A DNA stretch of 64,000 nucleotides, from positions 52,630-116,629 of the forward strand of contig JADJPG010000018.1 of NCBI GenBank assembly GCA_016713365.1, read 5' to 3'. The notes below the pieces were generated by a model, which was not told where the DNA came from, did not search any database, and saw nothing but the letters and a program-made list of their open reading frames with translations. Shown piece by piece: positions 35,311 to 45,652 of the stretch; positions within the stretch are counted from its first letter, which is position 1; each line of letters starts with the position of its first letter. Source of the DNA: Verrucomicrobiota bacterium. Lineage in GTDB: Bacteria > Verrucomicrobiota > Verrucomicrobiia > Limisphaerales > JADJPG01. A program made the position numbers and the translations under genes.

Positions 35311-36213
35311 CTACTCCTTCGGCTTGATCCCGCGCAGGTGCTCGTCAAACCAGTCGGCGAAAATCGTAAGGTCCTTTTCCATGTCCTTCCAGCCGTGATC
35401 GGCTCCGGGCCGGGTGATAATCTTGCAGACCGCGCCGGCCTCCTTGCACTTCTTCTCGTATATCTGGGCCTGATAAATCGGCACCAACTTGTCCGCGTCC
35501 CCGTGAATGATAAGCGCCGGAGCGCTGGCAGCCGTCACAAAGTTCAGCGGCGAAATTTCCTTCCCCAGCTCGGCACGTCCTTCCGGAGAGTCGGACTTCG
35601 GTCCGAACGCGCCCTTGAACTGCGTGCCGACTTTGCCAATACCCACCTGGTTGTCGCCCGGCGCGCTCCAGTTCTCGAAATCGGTCGGCGGGAAGAAACA
35701 CGCGACCGCTTGAACCGCGCTGCTCGCACGGTCCGCCAGATCCTTCGCGGTCGGACTGCCCGGCTTGCCCTGCGTCCCCATCGTCAGCGAAAGATGGCCG
35801 CCCGCGCTGCCGCCGGTGATGCCAAACTTGTTCGTGTCGATGCCCCATCGCGACGCGTTGTGGCGTACATAACGGATGGCGCGATGAATGTCGTTCTGGA
35901 TTTCAGGAATCTGAAACTTCGGCTGGCACGCATGCACCACCGCGAACACCGTGTAGCCGCGTTCCAGAAAAGCGTGATACATGCGCGGGCTCACGCCGTC
36001 GTGTGACGAAACAAATCCTCCGCTCACCATGAAGAACACGGCGGCGCCATTCTTCTTCTCGGGCTCGAAGACATCCAACGTCAGGGCCGTGCCGAACTTG
36101 CGGGAGTAAATGACGTCCTCGGTCCGTTTGTAGCCCACCAACGTCGGCGACTGCGCCAGAGTGGAGGTCACCAGGGAACCAACCAAGGCGATGAATAGAA
36201 TGGCTCGTTTCAT
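35311..36213 (-). CDS. Secreted alpha/beta hydrolase, BD-FAE/lipase-like
   Basis: A signal peptide (ILFIALVGSLVTSTLA) precedes an alpha/beta hydrolase with nucleophile elbow GGSAGG (Ser136), acid residue in HGDADKLVPI and catalytic His in GADHGWKDME. FFMVSGGFVSS resembles the oxyanion region of the carboxylesterase/BD-FAE family. Relatives deacylate short esters or polysaccharide decorations. It lies upstream of the aldolase in the same direction but 100 bases away, so co-transcription is uncertain. Confidence 0.8.
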   Translation of the reverse strand: MKRAILFIALVGSLVTSTLAQSPTLVGYKRTEDVIYSRKFGTALTLDVFEPEKKNGAAVFFMVSGGFVSSHDGVSPRMYHAFLERGYTVFAVVHACQPKFQIPEIQNDIHRAIRYVRHNASRWGIDTNKFGITGGSAGGHLSLTMGTQGKPGSPTAKDLADRASSAVQAVACFFPPTDFENWSAPGDNQVGIGKVGTQFKGAFGPKSDSPEGRAELGKEISPLNFVTAASAPALIIHGDADKLVPIYQAQIYEKKCKEAGAVCKIITRPGADHGWKDMEKDLTIFADWFDEHLRGIKPKE

Positions 36214-36312
36214 AAAAGCGCGAATGCAGCGGGGTTATTGTTTCCGGGAGATTAAGACGGACACGCCAGTGTGCAAACCAGATCTGCAATCACCATCCGG
36301 TCCACTCGATGT

Positions 36313-39063
36313 TCAATCCTCGCGTCCGCGCGCCACGTCTTTCATCAACCTCACCACCAACGCGCTCCAGCCCGTTTGATGAGAGGCGCCAAGGCCCTTG
36401 CCGGTTTCGCCGTGGAAATATTCGTAGAACAAGACGAGGTCGCGCCAGTGAGGATCGTTCGACCACCGCGGGTCTCCACCGTGACACGCGCGTTCCCCCT
36501 TCGCGTTCGGGAGGAAGATCTTCGCCAGCCGCGACTCAATCTCCCGCGCCACTCGTTGCAGCGTCAGCATGCGTCCTGAGCCGGTCGGACATTCCACCGT
36601 GAACGAATCCCCGTAGAAATGGTGATACCGCTCCAGTGCCTCCACCAGCAAGTAGTTCGTCGGAAACCAGATCGGCCCGCGCCAGTTCGAGTTGCCGCCG
36701 AAGAGAAATGTATTCGATTCGCCCGGCACGTAATCCACGCGATGCACCTGACCATCCGCATGGAACTCATACGGCTGTTGCTCGTGATAACGCGAGAGCG
36801 ACCGGATGCCGAACGGCGACAGGAACTCCGACTCATCCAGCATGTAGCCCAACACGCGCTGTAGTTGTTCCCTCGACGGAATGGCGAGCAGCCGATGGCC
36901 ACAACCCGGACCTCCGGTAGTAATATGCCGCGAGAGCTCCGGGCGATTCTCCAGAAACCATCGCATCCGTTTCGAGAAACCCGGCAGGCGCCGGCAGATA
37001 TCTTCGTCGAGAACTTCCACCGCAATCAACGGCAGCAGGCCGACGAGGGACCGTGTCTTGAGCGGCACCACATGATGATCGAACTGAATCTGGTCGTAGT
37101 AAAATCCATCCTGCTCATCCCACAGCCCCGTGCCGCCGAGCGTGTTCATCGCGTCCACGATCTGCACGAAATGCTCGAAGAACTTTGACGCCATGTCCTC
37201 GTAAGCCGGCCGCACCCGGTCGCCGTCCCACGCCAGTTCCAGCGCCATGCTCAACATCGTGGCGCTGTAGAACGCCATCCACGCCGTGCCATCCGCCTGC
37301 TGCAACTGCCCGCCCGTCGGCAGCGGCTTCGAGCGATCGAACACCCCGATGTTATCCAGCCCGAGAAATCCGCCCGAGAACAAATTCTTTCCGTTCGCAT
37401 CCTTGCGGTTCACCCACCAGGTGAAGTTCATGAGCAGCTTCTGGAAAACGCTCTCCAGGAAGTCGCGGTCACGCTTCCCCGCGGGGTCGGCGATCTTGTA
37501 AATGCGCCACGCCGCCCACGCGTGCACCGGTGGATTCACATCGCCGAAGGCGAACTCGTACGCCGGGATCTGCCCGTTCGGATGCATGTACCATTCGCGC
37601 AAAAACAGCCCGAGCTGTTCCTTCGCGAACTTCCCGTCCAGCCGCGCGAACGGAATCATGTGGAACGCGAGGTCCCACGCCGCGAACCATGGATACTCCC
37701 ACTTGTCCGGCATCGAGATCACATCGCGACTGTAGACGTGCTTCCACTCGGCGTTGCGCCCCTCACGCCGGGCGGCCGGCGGCTTCGGCATCGCCGGATC
37801 GCCCCTCAGCCAGTCTTCCACCACGAAATGATAGAACTGCTTCGACCACAACAACCCAGCGTAAGCCTGCTTCACCACCTCTCGCTCCACCCCCCTCTGC
37901 CGCAGCGGACACAACGTATCGAAGAACTCATCCGCCTCCCGCCGGCGTTGCTCAAAGATGCTTTCAAACGTGTCCCCCAGCGGCTCCGAGACAGACTCTG
38001 CCGTTTTGAAAAGGCGCAGTCGCAAGACCTCAACGCCTCCCGCCGGAATGTTCAGGACGTAGTGCGGCGCCGCCTTGCTGCCCACCTGCTTCGGATTCGT
38101 CGCCTCCAATTTTCCGTGAACCACACGCTCGTGAAACCCATCCTTCACGAACGGTCCCTGCGCACCATCGCCCCACAGCAAACGAGCATTGGTTTCGTTT
38201 TCGGTAAACAACGCCGCCGGATGCGCACCGTCAGTCCCCGGCGCGAAGGCGAACTCGAATTCCCCCAGCGACTCCTGATTCGCGCGAATCAATCCCGGTT
38301 TCACCCAGCGCAACACCGGCCGCGCTCCGCTGCCTTCATGCGCGCAACCCCAGGACCACGTATTGCGAAACCACACCGTCGGCAGCACGTGCAAGACAGC
38401 GGCGTCCGGACCGCGATTCGAAATCGTCACGCGGATCAGAATGTCATCAGGCCCGCCCTTCGCATACTCCACCTGCACGTCGAAGTAGCGCTGTTCGTCG
38501 AAGACGCCCGTGTCCAGCAGCTCAAACTCCGGCTCCGTCTTGCCGCGACGCGCGTTCTCCTCCACCAGTTGCGAGTACGGGAACTCCGCCTGCGGATACT
38601 TGTAGAGCGCCTTCATGTACGAATGCGTCGGAGTCGATTCGAGATAGAAGTATTGCTCCTTCACATCCTCGCCGTGATTCCCCTGCGGACCCGTCAGCCC
38701 GAACAACCGCTCCTTCAACATCGGATCGCGCCCGTTCCACAAGGCGAGCGCAAAACACATCCGGCACTCGCGATCTGTGATCCCGAGCAAGCCATCCTCG
38801 CCCCAGCGATACGCCCGACTGCGCGCATGATCGTGCGGGAAGTAATCCCAACACGTGCCGTCCTCCGAGTAATCCTCCCGCACCGTCGCCCACTGGCGCT
38901 CCGCGAGATACGGTCCCCAACGCTTCCAGTTCCTCGTGCGCGCCGAGTCCTCCGCCAACCGCGTCGCCTCCGCCGTCGCCGCACGGCGGTCGAACAGCGC
39001 CGTACTCGAATCGGACTCCGCCGCAATTGCGGATGGGCTCGGGATAGTTTTTGGGGTTGTCAC
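36313..39063 (-). CDS. MGH1/GH63-like glucosidase
   Basis: The 916-residue protein is cytoplasmic (no signal) and matches the bacterial mannosyl-oligosaccharide glucosidase-like (alpha/alpha)6-barrel family. An N-terminal beta-domain (about 50-400: YFPHDHARSRAYRWGEDGLLG, EYAKGGPDDILIRVTI) is followed by the barrel with KWEYPWFAAWDLAFHMI, GQIPAYEFAFGDVNPPVHAW, YYDQIQFDHH, NSNWRGPIWFPTNYLLVEAL and FYEYFHGETGKGLGASHQTGW. The Asp in AAWDLAFH and the Glu near YEYFHGE-TG are plausible acid and base. Known relatives act on glucosyl- or mannosyl-glycerate or alpha-glucans. It is divergent from the EPS locus. Confidence 0.85.
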   Translation of the reverse strand: MTTPKTIPSPSAIAAESDSSTALFDRRAATAEATRLAEDSARTRNWKRWGPYLAERQWATVREDYSEDGTCWDYFPHDHARSRAYRWGEDGLLGITDRECRMCFALALWNGRDPMLKERLFGLTGPQGNHGEDVKEQYFYLESTPTHSYMKALYKYPQAEFPYSQLVEENARRGKTEPEFELLDTGVFDEQRYFDVQVEYAKGGPDDILIRVTISNRGPDAAVLHVLPTVWFRNTWSWGCAHEGSGARPVLRWVKPGLIRANQESLGEFEFAFAPGTDGAHPAALFTENETNARLLWGDGAQGPFVKDGFHERVVHGKLEATNPKQVGSKAAPHYVLNIPAGGVEVLRLRLFKTAESVSEPLGDTFESIFEQRRREADEFFDTLCPLRQRGVEREVVKQAYAGLLWSKQFYHFVVEDWLRGDPAMPKPPAARREGRNAEWKHVYSRDVISMPDKWEYPWFAAWDLAFHMIPFARLDGKFAKEQLGLFLREWYMHPNGQIPAYEFAFGDVNPPVHAWAAWRIYKIADPAGKRDRDFLESVFQKLLMNFTWWVNRKDANGKNLFSGGFLGLDNIGVFDRSKPLPTGGQLQQADGTAWMAFYSATMLSMALELAWDGDRVRPAYEDMASKFFEHFVQIVDAMNTLGGTGLWDEQDGFYYDQIQFDHHVVPLKTRSLVGLLPLIAVEVLDEDICRRLPGFSKRMRWFLENRPELSRHITTGGPGCGHRLLAIPSREQLQRVLGYMLDESEFLSPFGIRSLSRYHEQQPYEFHADGQVHRVDYVPGESNTFLFGGNSNWRGPIWFPTNYLLVEALERYHHFYGDSFTVECPTGSGRMLTLQRVAREIESRLAKIFLPNAKGERACHGGDPRWSNDPHWRDLVLFYEYFHGETGKGLGASHQTGWSALVVRLMKDVARGRED

Positions 39064-39430
39064 GTGCTCAACACTGTAATTCGCTCAAAGCCAACGCAAG
39101 CCGGGTCTCGATCCCCTTCCCGCAGCCGACCTCAACGTGGTTCCACGCACCGAATAAGCCGCTGTTCTGGAAATTTTTCACCTGTCGGCCCACAGCCTGC
39201 TTAACGGCAGATTGTAGCGGCGCATGAGTTGAAGTCTGACTCCATGGACGCGGATCCAGCTGGGAATTCAGCGCGGAACCATCGTCCGATACAGAGGGTC
39301 AGAACTTGCCGGGCTGGGGAAAGAGTTGCCCGGCGGCGCGCCGTTCGGGTCACGGACGAGATTGAATGGATTCAAGAACGATCATTTTGCAGACGCCGGT
39401 GGAACTGCCCGAGGCGGCGGACGTTCAGTC
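39064..39430. other. Divergent intergenic region before the EPS locus
   Basis: It separates the minus-strand glucosidase from the plus-strand flippase, so it should contain both promoters. The flippase frame stays open back to 39326, but no family residues precede 39431. No hairpin or RNA gene stands out. Confidence 0.45.
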
Positions 39431-41014
39431 ATGACGACGATAACCGCCACCCGTAGTTCCGCGCTCAACGTCGCCTCGCATGGACGCCGGTTTGTCCTCA
39501 ATGCGTCCCTCGGTCTCATCGGCAAACTGTCCCACCTCGCCGCCAGCGTCTTTCTCGTCGCCTACATTCTGCGGCATCTGGGTCTGGAACGTTTCGGTCT
39601 CGTGGTCACCTCGGCGACCATGATCGCGTTTCTCGGTCTGATCCAATCGGGCGCCGCCGCCGGTCTCGGGCGTCAGTTCAATCTGCTTCTCAGCCGTGGC
39701 GAAGTGGATTCGCTCCGCCGACACTATTCCGCGGGGGTCATTCTTTCGAGCCTGGTCGCGGCATTGATGGGCGTCGGACTGCTCTTGCTGCTTTTGTTTC
39801 CGTGGTCGTGGACTGGAGCCCCCTCCGGGCAGGACGCCGAAGGCCGGCGGGTGCTTGGATTGCTCGGCCTGGCTTCACTGATCAACTGTCTCGCGCTGCC
39901 GGCGCTGGCCGGGCTGCAGGCAACACATCGGATCGACGTCATTGAGAAAACCCACCTCGCCGGCGTAACGATCCGGGTGGGAGGAACGATCGCATTTTTT
40001 GAACTGGTCGGACCAAGCGCGGATGGATACGCCGCAGTACTCCTGCTCGAGCAGGCACTCGTCTCCGCCGTGACGATGCTGACGCGACGCCGGTTGATGC
40101 CGGAGGTGACCTTCCAGACGAGGAACATTGATCGACGCCTGCTGGCCGACGTCGCCGGATTCAACGCGCTCAACCTCGTGGCCAACATCAATTACGTCGC
40201 CTTCATGCAGGTACCGGCCCTTCTGCTGGCGCGGTGCGAGGGACTGGCCGCCGCAGGCCTGTATGGCGTGGCGCTTCAACTCAACAACCTCGTTCGAGGA
40301 TTGCTGCAGCCCGCGGTCAATGCCCTGGCTCCCATCGCCACCTCGCTCCACGCGACGGATCGGAAGGAGACCTCGGCAAAACTGTTTCTTCTGACCACAA
40401 AGTGTTTCGTCGCCGCCGCCGCGTTGCTCTGGACTTCGTTCCATTTCCTGGGCGAGGCCGTGCTCCGCCTCTGGCTGCAACGCGAGATCGGACCGCTGAA
40501 CGAAGCATTACCGTGGCTCATCGCAGCATCGGCTGCGGGCGTGGCGGCCATGCCCGCTTCCGTCTTCACGCTTGCCCTCGGACGCGTGCGGTTGCCCGCG
40601 CTGTCCGGCCTGTGCCTCGCCACAGCGATGACAATCGTCTTGATCGGAACCACCGCCGCGGAATGGCAGCCGGCACTGATCCGCTCCGGGATTCTTCTGT
40701 TCGTCTTCTTTGGGGCCTACCAGGTCGTGCGCATCGTCGATGCCGTGGTTGCGTTGCGAATCGCAGGCTCAGAAGTCCTGCCATCCATCGGTCTGGCGCT
40801 CCTGCCCGCCCTACTGCTCGCCCCGGTCCTGAGCCTGACAGACCGATGGACCACAGGCGGTTCAGCCGGCGCACTGGTGTCGGTGCTGTCGATTGCCGCC
40901 GTCGTCTCCGCGACAGTTTTGCGCTTCGCCTGCTTCACACCAGGTGAACGTGAATTGCTAATGCGCCTGAAAGGCTCCCTTCACGCACCGACACCAGCGG
41001 AGGAGCGCGCATGA
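39431..41014 (+). CDS. Wzx-like polysaccharide flippase (MATE/MOP superfamily)
   Basis: From the ATG at 39431 the 527 residues contain about 12-14 hydrophobic segments with the Wzx pattern of an N-terminal amphipathic stretch (SHGRRFVLNASLGLIGKL) and GLERFGLVVTSATMIAFLGL, GAAAGLGRQFN. It would flip lipid-linked repeat units across the inner membrane. It is the first gene of the EPS operon; its stop overlaps the next ATG (ATGA). Confidence 0.8.
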   Translation: MTTITATRSSALNVASHGRRFVLNASLGLIGKLSHLAASVFLVAYILRHLGLERFGLVVTSATMIAFLGLIQSGAAAGLGRQFNLLLSRGEVDSLRRHYSAGVILSSLVAALMGVGLLLLLLFPWSWTGAPSGQDAEGRRVLGLLGLASLINCLALPALAGLQATHRIDVIEKTHLAGVTIRVGGTIAFFELVGPSADGYAAVLLLEQALVSAVTMLTRRRLMPEVTFQTRNIDRRLLADVAGFNALNLVANINYVAFMQVPALLLARCEGLAAAGLYGVALQLNNLVRGLLQPAVNALAPIATSLHATDRKETSAKLFLLTTKCFVAAAALLWTSFHFLGEAVLRLWLQREIGPLNEALPWLIAASAAGVAAMPASVFTLALGRVRLPALSGLCLATAMTIVLIGTTAAEWQPALIRSGILLFVFFGAYQVVRIVDAVVALRIAGSEVLPSIGLALLPALLLAPVLSLTDRWTTGGSAGALVSVLSIAAVVSATVLRFACFTPGERELLMRLKGSLHAPTPAEERA

Positions 41015-42009
41015 ATCTGAGGTATCTCCTCCCCTCGGCCCGAACGACGAACTTTGGCGACTACGTCATTCATCACTCCGTTGAGCAACTGCTGGCGCGG
41101 TTTGTTCCGCGCGCCGCGGGCCACTGGGACATCGAGTCCGGCCGGCTGCCCGAGATCGACGCCGACTGCCTGCTCGTTCCGGGCATCACCCACCTGACAG
41201 CCGGCGAACGTCCGGCCTTGGAGCGGCTCGGCGAACTGCCGCTGCCCGCCTACTGCCTCTCCGGCTGCATCTGGCAGCCGGCGCAACACCCTGGCTTCCT
41301 CCTGCGAACCCGCGTGCTGCGCTGGCGGCAGGTTGCCGAGCCGGACACACGTGTCGCGCGCGCGATGCGCCCGCCCGTGGGCGCGCGCGATCCGTTCACC
41401 TACGAATGTCTCCGTCGCGCGGGCATCGAGACGCTTTACACCGGTTGCGCGACGTTGCTGATGCCGGCTGAAGGCGTGGCTGACGACGGCTACGTCCTGT
41501 TCTCGCTCGGACGCGGCCACGTGCGCGAGCAAACCCTGGCGTCTCGTCTGCTCGCACGGGAACACACTGTCGTGGGCATCTGCCACGAGGACGGCGACGA
41601 AGAACGTTATCGCGCCGCCGGCTGGGAACTGCCGCTCGTCAACTGGCGCGGCGACGTCGAACTCTATCTTTCCTACTTCAAACGCGCATCCACCGTGGTG
41701 ACCGGGCGCCTGCACGGAGCACTGCCAGCGCTGGCCTTCGGCAAGCGCGTCTTCTATTTCGGAACACGCGACACGAGGACGTCGCTGTTCGACGATCTCG
41801 GGGTGCCGATCCATGACTGGAGCGATCTGCCCTCTGCCGTTCGCCGCGCGTCGGCGGACTTCAATCGCGCTCTTCCCGGGCGTTTCCTCGAAAACTGGCA
41901 ACGTCTGCTCGAACATATCGTCGCCGAGTCTCGACGCCAGGGACGCGGCGTTCGCCCCGAATCATCTCCCGTGGAAAAGACATCCCCCACCTCCTGTGTA
42001 CACGCCTGA
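41011..42009 (+). CDS. Polysaccharide pyruvyl transferase family protein
   Basis: The family is marked by an N-terminal Asn-Phe-Gly-Asp motif (TTNFGDYVIHHSVEQLLARF) and a C-terminal VVTGRLHGALPALAFGKRV. The 332-residue length is typical. Such enzymes transfer pyruvate from PEP to a sugar of an exopolysaccharide, giving acidic ketals. Start ATG overlaps the flippase stop, indicating coupling. The acceptor sugar is unknown. Confidence 0.8.
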   Translation: MNLRYLLPSARTTNFGDYVIHHSVEQLLARFVPRAAGHWDIESGRLPEIDADCLLVPGITHLTAGERPALERLGELPLPAYCLSGCIWQPAQHPGFLLRTRVLRWRQVAEPDTRVARAMRPPVGARDPFTYECLRRAGIETLYTGCATLLMPAEGVADDGYVLFSLGRGHVREQTLASRLLAREHTVVGICHEDGDEERYRAAGWELPLVNWRGDVELYLSYFKRASTVVTGRLHGALPALAFGKRVFYFGTRDTRTSLFDDLGVPIHDWSDLPSAVRRASADFNRALPGRFLENWQRLLEHIVAESRRQGRGVRPESSPVEKTSPTSCVHA

Positions 42010-43462
42010 ACTCATCCTCGCGCTGCAATGCCAGATCGCCGTGATGGTGTTGACCATCCTGGTCGGCACCTTTGTGCTGCGGGTACCCTGGCAGGCGGCG
42101 GCCTGGGCGGCACTGCTGTTCAACTCGCTGCCCGTCACCTCGCCGCCCGGATACGAATCTCCGCTGTTCATCCACGATTTGATCGTGCCCGTGCTGGCGG
42201 TGATCACGTTGCTGGGGAGCGCGTGGACCCGGGACCGGATTATCTGGATGATCGTGGCGGCGGTGTTGATCTGGCCGATGGCCGCATCCATCGTGGCTCT
42301 GGGACTCGGCGAGGACTCGAGCCACTGGCTCGCCTTCTGTGTCCGGCGGACGGGATTCGTGATCTTTTTTGTCGTGGGCCTGAGCGGATTGCTGCGGCCG
42401 GTCCGCGCCTCCGACTTCCTCGATTGCTGCGTGCTGGCGTGGGTGCTGATGCTAGTCCCGGCGATGTTGCAATACTTCGGATGGATCGACACGGACATCC
42501 ATCCCATTGAGGAGGACCAACTGCGCGGACTCTCAATCTGGGAATCAGCCGCGGCCCAGCGCGGATTCCTCGGTTTGAATCGCGGTGCCGTCGGCGTCTG
42601 GGGCTCCGCCATCGCCAGCTATTGCCTCGTCAATTTTCTCCTCAACCAGCGCCCCAGCCGTGGACGCTGGATTCTCTACAATGTCGGCGCCGTCCTCTCC
42701 TACGTCGTGATTTTGTTCTCAGGCACGCGCACCGGGCTGCTCGCGGCGGCCGGCAGCGCGCTGTTCGTCGCCGTCAAGCTCTTCCCCTTGCGCAAGCAGT
42801 TACGCACCCCGCGGCTGGTGGCCTTCGGTGGCGTGGCGGTGCTGGCGGGAATCTACCTGCTCGGCCCGGTGCTCACGCGACTGGCTGAGCGGTTCAACAT
42901 GGAGGCGGCCGCCGTCGGCACAGGTCAATCCCGCGTCAGCGTCCAGATCGAAACCATCCGCTACGTCGGCGGCGACACACGGGCGCTCCTCCTCGGCATG
43001 GGGCCGTCGGTGTCCCAGTTCTTCGACCGCGTCGGCAACAAGACGGACGATCTCCTGCAACATCCGCACAGCGAATTCGTCGAGGTGCTGTGGCAGGCAG
43101 GCGTGCCGGGATTGCTACTTTACCTCGCCGTGCTGGCGGCAATCTACTTCGGCATCCGCACGCCGCGCGGATCGCCCTTTCATCACCTGAGCCTGGCTGG
43201 CCAGGCCATGCTGGTGGCGGGAATGATCTCCGGCATCGCGGTCGGCAACATCATGATCACCACGCCGCGCCTGGCTGCCTTCAGCCTGCTGATGGCGTTT
43301 GTTTACGGGCGGATGATCCGCGACGCACGCGAGGCCCGTGAGGACAGAGGGCGGCACGACGACGATGTCGACGAGTTCGCAGAGGAGCTTGAATCCAACA
43401 TCATCCCGATGCCCGCGCCGGATTTGATGCCCGCCCACAACCGGCTGGGAAACGCGCCATGA
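41996..43462 (+). CDS. Wzy/O-antigen ligase-like polymerase, first of three in the window
   Basis: About ten to eleven membrane segments with one larger loop containing GLNRGAVGVWGSA and the RVSVQIETIRYVGGDTRALLLGMG / HPHSEFVEVLWQAGVPGLLLYL block, which is the conserved region of the O-antigen ligase/polymerase family (the His in HPHSEFV). I chose GTG at 41996, which overlaps the previous gene; ATG at 42044 is an alternative and the long upstream frame is inside the pyruvyl transferase gene. It probably polymerises repeat units on the periplasmic side. Confidence 0.75.
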   Translation: MYTPELILALQCQIAVMVLTILVGTFVLRVPWQAAAWAALLFNSLPVTSPPGYESPLFIHDLIVPVLAVITLLGSAWTRDRIIWMIVAAVLIWPMAASIVALGLGEDSSHWLAFCVRRTGFVIFFVVGLSGLLRPVRASDFLDCCVLAWVLMLVPAMLQYFGWIDTDIHPIEEDQLRGLSIWESAAAQRGFLGLNRGAVGVWGSAIASYCLVNFLLNQRPSRGRWILYNVGAVLSYVVILFSGTRTGLLAAAGSALFVAVKLFPLRKQLRTPRLVAFGGVAVLAGIYLLGPVLTRLAERFNMEAAAVGTGQSRVSVQIETIRYVGGDTRALLLGMGPSVSQFFDRVGNKTDDLLQHPHSEFVEVLWQAGVPGLLLYLAVLAAIYFGIRTPRGSPFHHLSLAGQAMLVAGMISGIAVGNIMITTPRLAAFSLLMAFVYGRMIRDAREAREDRGRHDDDVDEFAEELESNIIPMPAPDLMPAHNRLGNAP

Positions 43463-44355
43463 ACTCCACCAATCAACCTCTCGTCAGCATTCTGATCGTG
43501 ACCTGGAACCGGCGATCGGATCTGCCCCGAGCCATAGAGTCCGCCCTCAACCAGACATGGACGGCGATTGAAATCGTCGTAATCGACAACGCCAGCACCG
43601 ACGGCACCGCCGGGCTGGTGCGTGATCGCTTTCCGCAGGTGACGCTTGTCGAGGCTCCGCGCAATCTCGGCTGCCCCTCGGGCCGCAACTTCGGCTTCCG
43701 CGAGTGCCGCGGCGATTTCATCTATTGCCTGGACGACGACGGCTGGTTGAAACCGGATGCAATCGAGGTCGCTGTGCGTCGGGCGCAATCCGAACCGCGC
43801 ATCGGCGTTGTCATGTCGCGGATTCATGAGACCAGCGTCAGCGGCGTCGTGCGCCGGCTGCCCGCGGATCGGGAACAACCGGTTTACCAGGCCAGCTTCT
43901 TCGGCGGCTGTGCGCTCATCCGCCGCGAAGCCATCGATCAGGTCGGAGCGTTCCCGGAAGATTTCTTCCGTCAAGCGGAGGAGGAGGACCTCGCCATCCG
44001 TCTCCTGGATGCGGGTTGGTTCTGCTTTCTGGAACCAGACTCAATCATGTTCCATGCGCCGAGCCCGGTCGGTCGAAACTCGAAAGCGTTTCTCCTCTAC
44101 GGCTTGCGCAACACGAACAAGACCGGCCTGCGCGTCTGGTCCTTTCCGTGGTGCGCACTGAGGCCGCTGGTGAACCTCTGGCATTCGTTCCGATTCATGT
44201 TCACCCATCGTTACGCTTCGCTTCCGTTCCTCGTGCTGTTCAACCTCGCCCGTGATCTGGTCTCGCTCCCGGGCCGCCGCTCCCCGGTGTCGGCAAGAAC
44301 CAACGAACTATTCTTCAGGCTTGGCAAACACCCCACGGCCACCCGACCGACCTGA
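43459..44355 (+). CDS. Glycosyltransferase family 2
   Basis: GT-A fold landmarks are VSILIVTWNRRSDL, the nucleotide-binding DNAS (43-46) and the metal-binding DDD (92-94) in YCLDDDGWLKPDA, then FGGCALIRREAIDQVGAF and the acceptor-side EEDLAIRLLDAGW. The 298-residue length is usual. It adds one sugar to the repeat unit on the cytoplasmic face. Start overlaps the preceding stop by four bases. Confidence 0.85.
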   Translation: MNSTNQPLVSILIVTWNRRSDLPRAIESALNQTWTAIEIVVIDNASTDGTAGLVRDRFPQVTLVEAPRNLGCPSGRNFGFRECRGDFIYCLDDDGWLKPDAIEVAVRRAQSEPRIGVVMSRIHETSVSGVVRRLPADREQPVYQASFFGGCALIRREAIDQVGAFPEDFFRQAEEEDLAIRLLDAGWFCFLEPDSIMFHAPSPVGRNSKAFLLYGLRNTNKTGLRVWSFPWCALRPLVNLWHSFRFMFTHRYASLPFLVLFNLARDLVSLPGRRSPVSARTNELFFRLGKHPTATRPT

Positions 44356-44365
44356 ATCGATTCTT

Positions 44366-45652
44366 ATGCTCGCCGCCATGCCATCCCCGGTTCCGAGACA
44401 GGACGGACGCACCGCGGACGGCCCCTCCATCCGCGTCCTGCCCCACCGTGCGCCGGGGGACCATCCGATCTGCGTGATGGACTACCGCTACTCGGCGTTT
44501 TGCTGGACCCGGCTTCAGGCCGCGTCGCAAATCGGGCCGGTGCTGGGCTTGGAAATGTCGTCCGATTTCCGCGCTTATGCGTGGGAAAAAATTGAACGAA
44601 AAGGCGACTTCACCCGCGTAACCCTGTTCCCCGAAGGGGAGGCGGACGACGCGCCTGTGGCCGAAATGCTGACCCGTCTGAACTGCACACTCGATGAACA
44701 TCGCCCGGCCGCCGTGGCCGTCGTCGGCTGGGCCTTCAAATGGTCGCTCGGCGCGCTCGCGTGGTGTTTGCGCAACAATGTGCCCGCCATCCTCCTCTCC
44801 GACAGCACGGCCATCAGCAACGAGCGTGTGTGGTACAAGGAACTCATCAAACGCCGGCTCGTGCGGCTTTACTCCTCCGCGATCGTCGCCGGCAGTCCCC
44901 AGCGGGACTACGTCGCGTCCCTAGGAATGCCTGTAAGTCGCATCTTTCCCGGCTGGGACATCGTGGATAACGACTACTTCGCAACCGGTGCCCGCCGCGC
45001 CCGCGCCAACATCGCCGAAGTCCGCCGAAAGCGCGAATTGCCCGAAAACTACTTCCTCTCCATAAATCGTTTCGTCGAGGTAAAGAACCTCCGCCGCCTG
45101 ATGCTGGCCTACCAGCAATACCGCAGTGCGGCAGGTCCGGCCGCATGGAAGCTGGTGCTCGCCGGCGACGGCCCGCTCATGCCCGACGTCCTCCGGTGGC
45201 GAACAGAACTGGCACTTGAACAGGATGTCCTCCTGCCAGGATTCAAACAGTATCCCGATTTGCCGGAATTCTACGGCCCTGCCCGCGCCTTCATCCTTGC
45301 CAGCACCAGCGAAACGTGGGGGCTCGTGGTCAATGAAGCGATGGCTTCCGGGCTTCCCGTCTTAATCTCGAACCGGTGCGGGTGCGCTCATGACCTGGTT
45401 GCAGAGGGCCGCAACGGCTTCTCTTTTGATCCACTCGATACCGACGGGCTTGCCCGGTGCATGCTACGCCTAAGCGGACCCGAATCCGATCTCAGGGCCA
45501 TGGGTGAAACCAGTTCCGATATCATCTCGCGTTGGTCGCCGGAAATCTGGGCACAGAGCCTGCAACTCGCCTCCGATGTCGCGATGGCCTCTCCGCGCCC
45601 AGCATCCAGCACAGTGGATCACGCGTTGATTCATCATCTGATCCACCGATGA
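44366..45652 (+). CDS. Glycosyltransferase family 4 (GT-B)
   Basis: The ATG at 44366 starts 10 bases after the previous stop; the longer frame to 44252 overlaps that gene. The C-terminal half has the GT4 donor site: FLSINRFVEVKNL, LVLAGDGPLMPDV, LPGFKQYPDLPEFYGPA and the E-x7-E motif in STSETWGLVVNEAMASGLPV. The N-terminal half is an acceptor Rossmann domain. It transfers one sugar; donor and linkage are unknown. Its stop overlaps the next start. Confidence 0.85.
   Translation: MLAAMPSPVPRQDGRTADGPSIRVLPHRAPGDHPICVMDYRYSAFCWTRLQAASQIGPVLGLEMSSDFRAYAWEKIERKGDFTRVTLFPEGEADDAPVAEMLTRLNCTLDEHRPAAVAVVGWAFKWSLGALAWCLRNNVPAILLSDSTAISNERVWYKELIKRRLVRLYSSAIVAGSPQRDYVASLGMPVSRIFPGWDIVDNDYFATGARRARANIAEVRRKRELPENYFLSINRFVEVKNLRRLMLAYQQYRSAAGPAAWKLVLAGDGPLMPDVLRWRTELALEQDVLLPGFKQYPDLPEFYGPARAFILASTSETWGLVVNEAMASGLPVLISNRCGCAHDLVAEGRNGFSFDPLDTDGLARCMLRLSGPESDLRAMGETSSDIISRWSPEIWAQSLQLASDVAMASPRPASSTVDHALIHHLIHR

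Noticed and set aside
37522..39204. A 560-codon plus-strand frame
   Set aside because: It is antisense to the GH63-like glucosidase, whose family motifs are unmistakable.
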